DNA of 64,000 bases from Callipepla californica brunnescens (Eukaryota; Chordata; Aves; Galliformes; Odontophoridae), in the NCBI GenBank assembly GCA_023055505.1, contig JALIRH010000148.1:496001-560000 (forward strand). The letters run 5' to 3'. Made by a program: the position numbers and the translations under genes. This document shows positions 26,001 through 35,379 of the stretch, piece after piece. Every line of letters begins with the position of its first letter. The first letter of the stretch is position 1. The notes beneath the pieces are model-generated. The model saw only the letters and a list, made by a program, of their open reading frames with translations. It did not search any database and had not been told where the DNA came from.

Positions 26001-26089
26001 CCTCGGACTGATTAATAACCAGAAGTTAATCAACAAAGTGGAATAGTTTACCCTCCAACCCAAGGGCATGAGACTGGCATTCGGTACTG
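23088..26089. other. Intergenic or intronic sequence, no gene recognised
   Basis: It contains open frames up to about 140 codons on the plus strand (25,497-25,916) and a minus-strand open stretch near 24,100-24,290 with some coding-like character. None has a domain I recognise or a convincing pair of splice sites. A purine-rich run lies at about 23,780-23,960. If the minus-strand exon at 22,968 belongs to a gene, this stretch would hold its upstream introns. Confidence 0.4.
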
Positions 26090-26435
26090 TGTGGGAACTG
26101 CTGGATCACGGCCTGAACCACTGATGGATCACCTGAGGCGAGCACTGAGTCAGCCGCAGGGCCACAGGTGAAGGTAACGTACCTGTGCGATCGGAAGGGG
26201 TGGGGTCTGGCTCCACCTCTCCCAGACCCCATTGAAGGGCTGACCACCACCAGGGAAGGATCTCTGGTTGGAGATCCCTCTGTAGTGAAGTAATCAGCGA
26301 GCCTCAACCGTCATCATGGTGATCCTCTCTTTCCTTACTAGTTATCTGTATACCATCTACTTAAGCCCATCTAAAATATACCGTCTTCGGCACTATTTCT
26401 TTTGGGTGCTATTCTTGGGGGTTATTTGCCCTACA
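26090..26435 (+). mobile_element. Dispersed repeat, probable solo LTR, copy 2
   Basis: Second copy of the 330-346 bp element described at 19,827. It begins TGTGGGAACTGCTGGATCAC and ends GTTATTTGCCCTACA, so it has TG...CA ends typical of LTRs. It carries a short insertion relative to copy 1 (around 26,160-26,190, the GTGAAGGTAACGTACCTGTG stretch). Both copies are in the same orientation 6.3 kb apart. The intervening sequence shows no gag or pol, so they are not obviously the two ends of one provirus. Confidence 0.62.
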
Positions 26436-29400
26436 AGTAATTAAATGTTAGAGGAAGCACCGTGAATGGGATTGTTTTCAGAGTATTCCTGAAGTAGGTG
26501 GTTTACTTTTTGGTACTGATAAAGAGATGCTAGGGCTTCATACTAATCTAAAGTTTTAGTCGTTCTGATTAATATGAGTTCTTCTACTGAGAGGAAGAAA
26601 TGCACTTTGTCTCAATGTTGCCTTCAGATTTTTCCATTACTCCTGAAGCCAGACCGTGCGACGTGTTTTTGGTCAGAATAATTTACAACAGGCTCAGGAG
26701 GGAAGACCGAGTTTCCCTACAGCACAGAAGGGAGGCAGGGGAGGATCGACGACTGGCCGAGTGATATGCTCCTCCAGTGCTGATTCTCCTAAAATAAATG
26801 GGTTATCATCACTGAATTCTGGGCTTAAAGGCAAATACAGGGGAAAAAAAAATAGCTCTGGAAGTGCTTTTGTTTCTGTAATGCGATCAACAAAAGCCCG
26901 GAGGCACTTTTGTGCCTTCTTGGAGAAGCAGAACAGCTGACGTTCTCAGGTTAGTCTGAGCTGTGTCAGAAAACTGTTCGGAGCAGTGTTGACTTGCTTG
27001 GAAATCAATCTTTGCACTGAGTGTTCTAGCAAGAAGTTATACTGGGGACGAGGGATTCGGAAATAGTGCATCAGGCGCTGTTTGTTTCCTCTGCTTTTAT
27101 TTCACTCAAACTTCGTGAAAATGCGTGCCTGAAATTTTCCGTTCTCCGAGTAGGAATGTTACTGGAGAAGAGCCTTGGGCAGACTGCTCCGCAGCAGAAG
27201 GAGCAGTGGCAAGCCCTCTGACTGGAGGGGCTTTGTAACAGACATGCTCCGTGTTTCCCCAGATGACTTGAGGGGAAGGAATTCACAAAGAGCCATTCCG
27301 GGACACGGCAGCGTTTCTCTGACGGAGGACTTGGATGCTTGGTGAGATGGACGAGTGCAAATCGAGGAGAAACAGAAGCACCTGAGGGAAGGGACAGTGA
27401 TGCCTGGCTTTGAACACAAGGCTAAGCTTTCTCCAGAAATGCTGAGGATTAGAAAGAGAGTGAGTGGTAGAAAACATTATACTGCTTTTATTTATTTATT
27501 TTTCTCTTGATTTGCTTCCTTGAGGCCTCGTGTAATCACACAAGGGTTAGAGCCAGTCTTCTGGCCTACAGCAGCCTTTACTACCAAGTAAGCTGACCTA
27601 GGGATGGCAGGGGGTCAAACAGCAATTTATTTTTACTGTAACAAATATACCAGGATGTAGAATTCCTTTCCACTTCTGAAAGGTGAAGTGGAATGATCAA
27701 AGCATTAGATATCCGGAGCCTAGCATTCCTGCTGTCCGAGTTCTTCCTGCTGCCGCTGTTCACAGCATTTGTTTTTCTGTTGTGACTTGACAGGGCTCTG
27801 GGTTTCTGATCAAAGAAACTTGTAAGGACAAATACAATTCTGTAGCTCTTCCAATGTGTTGTTTTTGTTTTCTCAGCTTCAGAACATGAGGTTCAACTCC
27901 ACCTCGTTGGCATTTTAACCAGACTTTCTCAGGACATTGCTGCAACAGCTACAGCTACCCCAGTGTGATACTGCAGGGGATACCCTGGGGGAGGGTGACC
28001 AGCCCACAGAAAAGATTAAGGGCTGGGAAGAAACACTGTCCTAGGACTATCAAGACAGCACTTGCACTCAAATTTTAATATTTTTCAGCTATCATTTCGC
28101 TGCTTGAAGTGGAAGTACATCAAGAGGTGTTTTTTTGTGTGTTAGAAGAAAATGCTTCTGAGAGAGTAGATGAATTTCCTAGTAGTGATGAGCCTTAAGC
28201 TGCTTTATCTGGGAAACAGGTCCTTCTTCAAGGAATTTTTGTGCAGCAGAGGACAACACAAGGAGCTGCTGTCAGTATCAGATTATTTGGAGATTGGACA
28301 CCACCAGCAGTTTTGCAGGAATGAGATGTTGCCATTAATGCTTGCCACTAATGTTCCTTTGGGTGAAAGTGGTTTAACTGCTGATCTTGGAATACAAGCA
28401 GACAAGCTGGCTGGCCGGCATCACTTTGCTCTGTAACTCGGACCCTCTTTACCTCTGGGGAAGAGGGAGGGGCTGTTCTAGTTGAGCTTTTGAGTCCGAC
28501 ACAAGCGCGTATTGTACTACTTGTGCCGGACTGCAGAATCTGGGACAGAGGAAAAGAAAATCCTCCACTGGACTGCAGTCCGCATTCAACATGTTGAAAA
28601 TATTGTTAGAAAACTCCTGCTTAATTTAGGCACAGACTTAGGGCGAGTGTTAGTCACTTAGTCCTACAGGCTATCGCTTGTGTTCTCCATCAGTAGCGTG
28701 TCATCACAGACCAGACAGAGGCCTGACCTCGTCCTTGGTCACTTAAAAAGTACAGAGCTGAGCCTTACTCTGGTTGGGCCTTGCTCATTTAAGCTGAGAA
28801 GCAACTCTTAAAACCTCTCACGCTTTCCAAACTGTCCAAGACTTCGTAAAACTCTGGCGTGGCTCCTTGCACTTGGTAACTGGTCGAGGAGGTCTTATCC
28901 TACTCAACTACAGCTTGTAGGAATGATTCCCCTGCCAAACTCCTGCAGAGCAGAGGAGCATCTCCCCAGGCACGTGTCCATCGCACTCTGCAAAGCACAG
29001 TGGCTGAGAGTGAATGCCTGGAGCTGTGTGCAGTGCAGCCTGTGAGGCTGGGAAGGAGTTGGCTTTCCCTCAGTGAGATGCCATTGTTAGGAAATATCTC
29101 CCTGAGGTCCTTCAGAGCTGTGAGCTGACCTTCAGGATGCAAATCTTTCCCATAGCCTGAAGAACAAAGTCCAGGGAAGAAGCAGAGAGAGCTGTGTGCA
29201 TGGAAATGCTGTGGGGTTGGTGAAATGAATGTTAGGTGTCCTTTGTAAGAAGGGCAGTGATGAGATCTTGCTCACGTCCCTTGAGAAAGGGTGGGCGTTG
29301 TGTGATGCGCAGTCGTTTCCTCTTCTCTCAGCAGGGTCTGGCTTCTTTGAAAGGTAACACGGGAGTGTATTCTCCTTCCATCTCCAAACTTTGCTGTTTC

Positions 29401-29912
29401 ACAGCAACTGGAAAGAAGCCCAGCGAGCTCCCCTTATCCTGCATGAAGCAGCAGTGAATCCCTTTGCCTCTCAGGTCTCAGTCACAGCCATTCACACTGA
29501 GTGCAGCAGAAGTGCTCAGGATTTCTGACTTCACCGAGCACCCTTTGGGCATCATGAGTAGGATGAGACCATGGAGGAGAAAAAGCGTCCCTACAACTTT
29601 GATTTGCAACGCACGTCTTTCTTGTGTCAGTTGCACAGACGCCTACAAGTACTTCTGCTGTAGAAGTGATCTCATCTGACCAACTCTGAAAAGAAAACCT
29701 GTGACCACAGCACCAACACGTTCCTCACAGGGACATGGCTGTTTCCTACCAAGAAGGAAGGCAGAGGCCTTCGTGGCAGACACAACCTCATGAAGTGTAG
29801 CTTACATCACTGACCTCAAGAAGCATTTCCCCCATTGCAAGACCTGTCACTGACTTTTGTACTCCTTGACCAGGTCCTCATGCCCACAGGTGCTGATACC
29901 CAGCAGTACCAA
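26436..29912. other. Sequence upstream of the olfactory receptor; weak exon-like stretches
   Basis: Most of this shows nothing recognisable. Around 27,352-27,466 the plus strand has an open stretch encoding a charged segment with KAKLSPEMLRIRKR followed by GTGAGT, a consensus donor; I do not recognise the protein and see no clear acceptor. A second open frame at 26,656-26,940 is also unassigned. The last kilobase probably holds 5' untranslated sequence of the receptor: a pyrimidine-rich stretch with CAG at about 29,872, just before the start codon, would fit an acceptor. Confidence 0.4.
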
Positions 29913-30865
29913 ATGCCCAACAGCAGCTCCATCAGCGAGTTCCTCCTGCTGGCGTTGGCAGACACGCGGCAGCTGCAGCTCCTGCACTTCTGGCTCTTCC
30001 TGGGCATCTCCCTGGCTGCCCTCCTGGGCAACGGCCTCAGCAGCAGAGCCACAGCCTGCGACCACGGCCTGCACACCCCCATGTACCTCTTTGTCCTCAA
30101 CCTCGCCCTCCTCGACCTGGGCTGCATCTCCACCACTCTCTCCAAAGCCGCGGCCAATGCCCTCTGGGACACCAGGGCCATCTCCTACTTGGGATGTGCT
30201 GCACAGGTCTTCTTTCTTTCTTTCTTTCTACTTCTTTCTTCGTCTCAGCAGAGTATTCCCTTCTCACAGTCAAGTCCTATGACCGCTTTGTTGCCATCTG
30301 CAATCCCCTGCACTACGGGACCCTCCTGGGCAGCAGAGCTTGTGTCACCGTGGCAGCAGCTGCCTGGGGCACTGGGTTTTTCTATTCCCTGCTGCACGCT
30401 GCCAATACATTTTCACTGCCACTCTGCCAAGGCGATGTTTTGAATCAATTCTTCGGTGAAATCCCCCAAATGTTAAAGCTCTCCTGCTCGCAGCCATACC
30501 TCAGGAAAGTTTGGCTTATTGTGGTTAGTGTCTCTTTGTATCTTGGGTGCTTTGTTTTCATTGTGCTGTCCTACGTGCAGATCTTCAGGGCAGTGCTGAG
30601 GATGCCCTCTGTGCTCGGCCGGCACAGAGCCTTCTCCACGTGCCTCCCTCACCTGGCCGTGGTCCTCCTGTTTGTCTACACTGCCACGTTTGCCTACCTG
30701 AAGCATCCTTCTATCTCTTCTCCATTCCTGGACCTCCTGGTGTCATTTCTGTACTTGGTGGTGCCTCCAGCAGTGAATCCTCTCATCTACAGCCTGAGGA
30801 ACCAGGAGCTCAAGGTTGCAGTGAGCAATACGTACTTCTGCGCCCAAAAATGCGCATCAGCCTAA
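29913..30865 (+). pseudogene. Olfactory receptor, bird family-14-like, frameshifted
   Basis: A seven-transmembrane odorant receptor with an uninterrupted single coding exon, as usual. Start chosen at 29,913 (MPNSSSISEFLLLA), a typical N-terminus with a glycosylation site. Landmarks in order: TM1 with LGNG, intracellular loop 1 HTPMYLFVLN, TM3 Cys in YLGCAAQ, a degenerate SYDRFVAIC (usual MAYDRYVAIC), RAFSTCLPHL before TM6, and PPAVNPLIYSLRNQ in TM7. The frame breaks in a CTTT microsatellite at about 30,210-30,240 inside TM3; upstream codons read in one frame and downstream codons in another. In extracellular loop 2 the usual FFCE reads FFGE, losing the Cys expected to bond with TM3. Both defects argue for a pseudogene, although the frameshift alone could be a sequencing error in the microsatellite. 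The family call rests on recalled similarity to the large avian OR14 (gamma-c) group. Confidence 0.9.
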
Positions 30866-31285
30866 CAGGATCCCCATGGTAATTCACAATCCCTTGTTTA
30901 TATTTGCCTTCATTATTGTTTCCACTGCCACGACTTTGATTTCATAAGAAGTTTTCTTCTTGGCCTGCTACATATCGTTCATGTTTTGGCACACTCAACT
31001 CATGTACCTATAGATCAAGGCTCTCTGTTGATAAATACAATAAAGAAGCCAGCAGAAATTCATTTGTCTCCATTCCTTTGTTTTCCCATCTTCATTGAAA
31101 CGGGGAGAGCAACTCACGTATGCAGGAGCAGTTCAGGGGCCAAGAGCCCAGCTGCACCACGGAGCAGCAGCCTCAGTGTTCACGGGGGGCTGCCCCTCAC
31201 TGCCCCGTGGGCCTGTCCTCTCATCTGTGTTTGAAAACGGGCTGCTGCTTCCCAGGTCCAATGGCCACAGACGGCAGCAGGACAC
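30866..31285. other. Receptor 3' flank up to the provirus
   Basis: Contains an AATAAA near 31,038 that could serve as the receptor polyadenylation signal. No other feature is recognised. The last five bases (GACAC, 31,281-31,285) are the candidate target-site duplication of the ERVL-like provirus; the partner copy cannot be tested because the 3' LTR is truncated. Confidence 0.5.
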
Positions 31286-31729
31286 TGTTGTGGTTTTGTG
31301 GTTTTGATGCCGGTATTCCACATCAGAACATCGTGCAGGCCGTTAAGGAGTTAATGCTGTGGGAGCAGGGGAGAGGCGGAGCTCCGCACCAGACACCAGG
31401 CCCGCGCTTTTTGGTGGCGCGCTCTCCGGGCGGCTGTGAGGAGTTCAGCACGTGTAACGTAAGCTCCCAGTTTTCTGGTTTTGAAATTTTGTCTCTCTCT
31501 CTCAATTGTTCAATTTTATTAGATTTAGTAAGGTTCCCGTTCCTTCTCAGATCGTGCCGTTGTGTTTTTCTTTACAGACCCTCAATCCCCTCTGTTTCCC
31601 CTCCCCCTGGAGCGCGAAGCTCTGCTGAGGCGGCCGCGCAGCAGTTGTTGTTGTTTTTTTTTTTCCTCTCCCTTTCTTTTTCCCTTCTCGGTTCCCCCTT
31701 GGGTTACTGTCACGGATAACACCGTGACA
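31286..31729 (+). repeat. ERVL-like 5' LTR
   Basis: Begins TGTTGTGGTTTTGTGG and ends near CACCGTGACA, giving TG...CA limits and about 444 bp. The first 363 bp match the copy at 34,425. No clear TATA box or AATAAA was assigned. The right limit is uncertain by two bases because the end reads ACACA. Confidence 0.85.
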
Positions 31730-31735
31730 CATTAT

Positions 31736-31753
31736 TGGTGGAGAATGCGGGCA
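31736..31753 (+). promoter_or_regulatory. Primer binding site of the ERVL-like element
   Basis: TGGTGGAGAATGCGGGCA lies a few bases after the LTR end, where the reverse-transcription primer site is expected, and it begins with the TGG that pairs with a tRNA 3' CCA. I could not match all 18 bases to a tRNA from memory; the first bases resemble those of an alanine tRNA site but the rest does not fit well. The leader frame's ATG at 31,745 lies inside this site. Confidence 0.6.
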
Positions 31754-32107
31754 ATGCAGTTTTTGTACTCCACTGTAAAACTGGTGCTCAGTGGACTAAG
31801 GGTTTTCATGTACCTTGGAGCATGTTGGCGTCTTTTTAAGCTCCTCATGTTCAGCATGGGAGTCATATCTGCATACAGCTGCTTTAGTGTGCTGATGGGG
31901 TTACCCCCCTCCCGCCTAAACAGCCTGGTTAATATGACAGATTATATGGCATTTGGATTGGTTTCCAGGTACTCTTTTCAGGTTTTTACCTATCTTCAAG
32001 GTGTCAGCCTGGCAACTGTGTTATCTGTTTTCCTGAATATACTCTGTGCAATGGTATTTTACATCCAGTGGAGGAAGCCTTCCTCAGAACCAGAGGGTGT
32101 TGAATGA
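31745..32107 (+). CDS. Hydrophobic leader frame upstream of gag (120 codons)
   Basis: An open frame starting inside the primer binding site (ATG 31,745, with a second ATG at 31,754) and ending TGA at 32,105, followed immediately by TAG. The predicted 120-residue product is strongly hydrophobic, with likely membrane segments at about residues 11-28, 31-53 and 86-107, a possible glycosylation site (NMT) near residue 63, and a short polar C-terminus (PSSEPEGVE). It is in the same frame as the gag frame downstream, with only the two stop codons between. It may be a separate leader protein, or an N-terminal part of an ancestral polyprotein. I do not recognise a named family. It is intact in length, but expression is unknown. 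Confidence 0.55.
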   Translation: MRAMQFLYSTVKLVLSGLRVFMYLGACWRLFKLLMFSMGVISAYSCFSVLMGLPPSRLNSLVNMTDYMAFGLVSRYSFQVFTYLQGVSLATVLSVFLNILCAMVFYIQWRKPSSEPEGVE

Positions 32108-32110
32108 TAG

Positions 32111-33652
32111 GGAAGGTGGGAAAAGTTAGGGAAGAAATTAGAAGCGTGGGGACCCCCGGTGCAATGTGATTTTGATCTTGAGCACCTGCGGGATCCTGAG
32201 AAATTCAGTGAGTGTTTAGGTCAGGAGTCGTGTGACTCAGGCAGATCTGAGAAGGAACGGATTGTTTGGGGCTTGGCTTGTGCTTATCGAGCTATAATTG
32301 ATATTCTTGAGAGAAATGGTTTCCAAACCGAGGTTCAGAACAAAAATGAAAACCTTGAGGTTAAACCTGACCAGTCACAGGAAGCACCGGCATCCGTGTC
32401 GGTTGCCCCTTTGGAAGGCCAGAAATGGAAACTTGTGTCCTCTCGGCTAGAACGGAAAGAAGAAGAAGCAGAGAAAAAAAAGGAAGATCCAGGTGAGGGG
32501 CCCTCTTCAGCACCACCACCACCACCACCACCTAAAAAGGCCACTAAGGAAGGTGAGAAACATGGAGACGACAGAGATGAGAAAGAAGAGGAAGATCCAG
32601 GTGAGGGGCCCTCCTCAGCACCACCACCACCACCACCTAGAAAGGCCACTAAGAAAAGTGTGAGACATGGAGAGGACAGTGATAATGAAGAAATCACCAT
32701 TACTACTATTCGTCGGCCCCTAAAGATGACTGAAATCCAGGGTTCAAGAAAGGAGTTTGTACGGCGCTCAGATGAACCTATTGTCACCTGGTTGCTGCGG
32801 TGTTGGGACAACGGTGCCAGCAGCGTGTCCCTAGATGGCAACGAAGCCCGCCAACTGGGAAGCATTGCTCGAGACCCAGCTATAGACAGAGGGATTAGTA
32901 GATGTCTGAGTGGAGTTGCTACCCTCTGGGAACGAGTACTGGTAGCTGTAAAGGAGAGATTTCCTTACAAAGACGATCTGGAGCCTAAGGTGGAAAGATG
33001 GAATACTGTGGAGAAGGGCGTCCAATTTTTGAGAGAAATGGCTGTAGTAGAGATGCTGTACGATCCTACTTTCGTCCCTAACAATCCACACCAGGACCGC
33101 GATCCTGAGAAAGCATGGTGTAAAGCTGATGTATATCGGAAGCTCTCAAAAACAGCACCAGAAAGGTACGCAAGTACACTGGTAGCAACATTCAATATAC
33201 TCGAGGGCCGAAACAGAAGACTCCCATTTCATGAAGTGGTTACTACACTTCAAAACTTTGAACAACAACTTCCACCATCACACGTTTCCATTGCAGCTGT
33301 ATCATCGGTAGCAGGAGAAGTCAGTGACATAAAGAAAATACTGAAAATGATACTGGAGGAATTGTCCTTACTGATGAACCGGGAAGGACCTGTGTCAGTG
33401 TCTGAAACACCGGATGAAGACGGGGATGATCCAAAGAATCTGATGGAGAAACTGATCAAACTGATAAAAGTCTCAGCCATCAAAGGCAACCGCCTCTCTG
33501 CTCGAGCAGATGACAGCAGTAACTTCATGTCGCGTGTGTCCATGTGGAGCTTCTTACGAGAAAATGGAGAGGACATGAAGAAGTGGCATAAAAAACCCAC
33601 CCCTGCACTACGAGCACGTGTGAGAGAATTACAGCAGAGATCAAGCTGCTAA
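32111..33652 (+). CDS. ERVL-like Gag, open but lacking an ATG start
   Basis: Open from just after a TAG (32,108) to the stop at 33,652, about 513 codons. No in-frame ATG occurs until about 32,724, roughly 200 codons in, so normal initiation would miss the N-terminal third. The N-terminal part has a predicted helical stretch (RAIIDILERNGF). Next come two tandem acidic/proline-rich modules (108-bp period, 32,483-32,690), each with a run of six or seven prolines that could act in particle budding. The region from about 32,760 contains EPIVTWLLRCWDNGA, which I recall from the capsid of bird ERVL-like Gag proteins. No CCHC zinc knuckle is present: the frame ends where integrase sequence starts, so the nucleocapsid was probably lost with the pol deletion. 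The product would be structural only. Confidence 0.7.
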   Translation, partial: GRWEKLGKKLEAWGPPVQCDFDLEHLRDPEKFSECLGQESCDSGRSEKERIVWGLACAYRAIIDILERNGFQTEVQNKNENLEVKPDQSQEAPASVSVAPLEGQKWKLVSSRLERKEEEAEKKKEDPGEGPSSAPPPPPPPKKATKEGEKHGDDRDEKEEEDPGEGPSSAPPPPPPRKATKKSVRHGEDSDNEEITITTIRRPLKMTEIQGSRKEFVRRSDEPIVTWLLRCWDNGASSVSLDGNEARQLGSIARDPAIDRGISRCLSGVATLWERVLVAVKERFPYKDDLEPKVERWNTVEKGVQFLREMAVVEMLYDPTFVPNNPHQDRDPEKAWCKADVYRKLSKTAPERYASTLVATFNILEGRNRRLPFHEVVTTLQNFEQQLPPSHVSIAAVSSVAGEVSDIKKILKMILEELSLLMNREGPVSVSETPDEDGDDPKNLMEKLIKLIKVSAIKGNRLSARADDSSNFMSRVSMWSFLRENGEDMKKWHKKPTPALRARVRELQQRSSC

Positions 33653-33659
33653 AATTGAA

Positions 33660-34304
33660 GTGTCTCAAATAGACTTGAACTGGCAGAACAAAGGAGAGTT
33701 ATTTTTAGCTCGGTGGGCCCATGAGACCTCAGGCCATCAAGGAAGGGATGCGACCTATAAGTGGGCTAGAGACCGAGGGGTGGACTTAACTATGGATGTC
33801 ATCGCACAGGTTACCCATGACTGTGATACATGCGCCATAATTAAACAGGCCAAGAGGATGAAACCTCTCTGGCAGGAAGGGAGATGGCAGAAGTATAAAT
33901 ATGGGGAGGCGTGGCAGGTTGATTATATCGCCTTGCCGCGATCTCGCAATGGTAAGCGTTATGTGCTCACCATGGTGGAGGCGACCACTGGGTGGCGGGA
34001 CATTTAAGCATTGGGAGAAAAATCTCTCATAAGCCACCTGGTTGGTCAACACTAGGGGATCAGTGAACCGAGATGGTCCTACACAATCCAGCTCCCTACA
34101 GGGGGAGATAAGGTCCCTGTAGTACATGTGAAGAGCATGTTGGGAAAAGCAGTGTGGGTCCTTCCAGCCTCTGGAAAGGGCAAACCCCTCCGTGGAACAG
34201 TTTTTGCACAGGGACCTGGGTGCACCTGGTGGGTAATGGATAAAAATGGGGATGTCCAGTGTGTACCACAAGGGAATTTGATGCTGGGGGAGTGCAGTCT
34301 GTGA
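33660..34304 (+). pseudogene. Collapsed pol: integrase remnants
   Basis: Two pieces of integrase. The first (33,660-34,007) has the zinc-binding HHCC module, with His-X4-His in HETSGH and Cys-X2-Cys in CDTC, followed by the start of the catalytic core including the first Asp in WQVDYIALP; it stops at 34,007. The second (about 34,107-34,304, stop TGA at 34,302) is open and resembles the C-terminal end of bird ERVL integrases, with a VWVLPASGKGKP stretch. Between them the bulk of the core, including the remaining acidic catalytic residues, is missing. The first piece lies directly after the gag stop in a different frame, so protease, reverse transcriptase and RNase H were removed in one or more deletions. 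Confidence 0.8.
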
Positions 34305-34408
34305 TTCCACGTGTATATATATATATGTATAGATATGTTTGTATGTAATATGTGTTATTGCTGTTTTTGGTTCTATATAGATATGTGTTAAGCATGATGT
34401 GATGATGT

Positions 34409-34424
34409 GGAATAAGGGGTGGAA
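34409..34424 (+). promoter_or_regulatory. Polypurine-like tract before the 3' LTR
   Basis: GGAATAAGGGGTGGAA directly precedes the TG of the 3' LTR. It is purine-rich with two T interruptions and sits where plus-strand DNA synthesis is primed in LTR elements. Confidence 0.5.
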
Positions 34425-34787
34425 TGTTGTGGTTTTGTGGTTTTGATGCCGGTATTCCACATCAGAACATCATGCAGGCCGTTAAAGAATTAATGCTGTG
34501 GGAGCAGGGGAGGGGCGGAGCTCCGCACCGAACGCGAGGCCCGTGCTTTTTGGTGGCGCGCTCTCCGGGCGGCCGTGAGGAGTTCAGCACGTGTAACGTA
34601 AGCTCCCAGTTTTCTGGTTTGGAAATTTTGTCTCTCTCTCTCAATTGTTCAATTTTATTAGATTTAGTAAAGTTACCGTTCCTTCTCAGATCGTGCCGTT
34701 GTGATTTTCTTTACAGACCCTTAATCCCCTCTGTTTTCGCCTACCCCTGGAGCGCGAGGCTCTGCTTAGGTGACCGCGCGGCAGTTA
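34425..34787 (+). repeat. ERVL-like 3' LTR, truncated by satellite
   Basis: Matches the first 363 bp of the 5' LTR, then switches to satellite (GATTCCTATGGTCCC) after GCGCGGCAGTTACT. The terminal 80 bp or so of the LTR and any target-site duplication are missing. The breakpoint lies in the GGCAGTT stretch corresponding to about 31,648 in the 5' LTR. Confidence 0.9.
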
Positions 34788-35379
34788 CTGATTCCTATGG
34801 TCCCATTGATCCCTATGGCCCCATTGAGTTCTATGGCCCCTTTGAGTTCTATGGACCAACTGAGTTCTATGGCACCACTGATCCCTATGGCCCCTTGATT
34901 CCTATGGCTCCATTGATCCCTATGGCCCCCTTGAGTTCTATGGCCCCATTAATTCCTATGGCCCCATTAATTCCTGTGGCCCCTTTGATTCCTATGGCCC
35001 CATTGATTCCTGTGGCCACATTGGTCCCTATGGCTCCATTGATCGCAGTGGCCCCATTGATCCTATGGCCCCATTGATTCCTATGGCCCTATTGATTCCT
35101 ATGGTCCCATTGATCCCTATGGCCCCATTGAGTTCTATGGACCCTTTGAGTTCTATGGACCCATTGAGTTCTATGGCAACATTGATCCCTATGGCCCCTT
35201 GATTCCTATGGCCCCATTGATTCCTATGGCCCCATTGATTCCTATGGCCCCATTGATCCCTATGGCCCCATTGATTCCTAAGGCCGCTTTGATCCCTATG
35301 GCCCCATAGATCCCTATGGCCCCATTCATTTTTACGGCCCCATTGATCCCTATGGCCCCATTGAGTTCTATGGCCCCTT

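Larger units (their letters stand above)
31286..34787 (+). mobile_element. Avian ERVL-like provirus, internally deleted
   Basis: A provirus with recognisable 5' LTR, primer site, leader frame, gag, a collapsed pol, a polypurine-like tract and a 3' LTR. Protease, reverse transcriptase and RNase H are absent, and integrase has lost most of its catalytic core, so it is non-autonomous. Class III (ERVL-like) is assigned from the Gag capsid-region and integrase similarity I recall from bird genomes. By eye the two LTRs differ at roughly two dozen positions over the 363 bp that can be compared (about 6-7%), which indicates an old insertion, apart from any gene conversion. The 3' LTR is cut at 34,787 by satellite. 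Confidence 0.85.

Noticed and set aside
32159..32161. GTG at 32,159 as the gag start codon
   Set aside because: Vertebrate translation rarely starts at GTG and the frame is open further upstream to 32,111, so this position has no special support.
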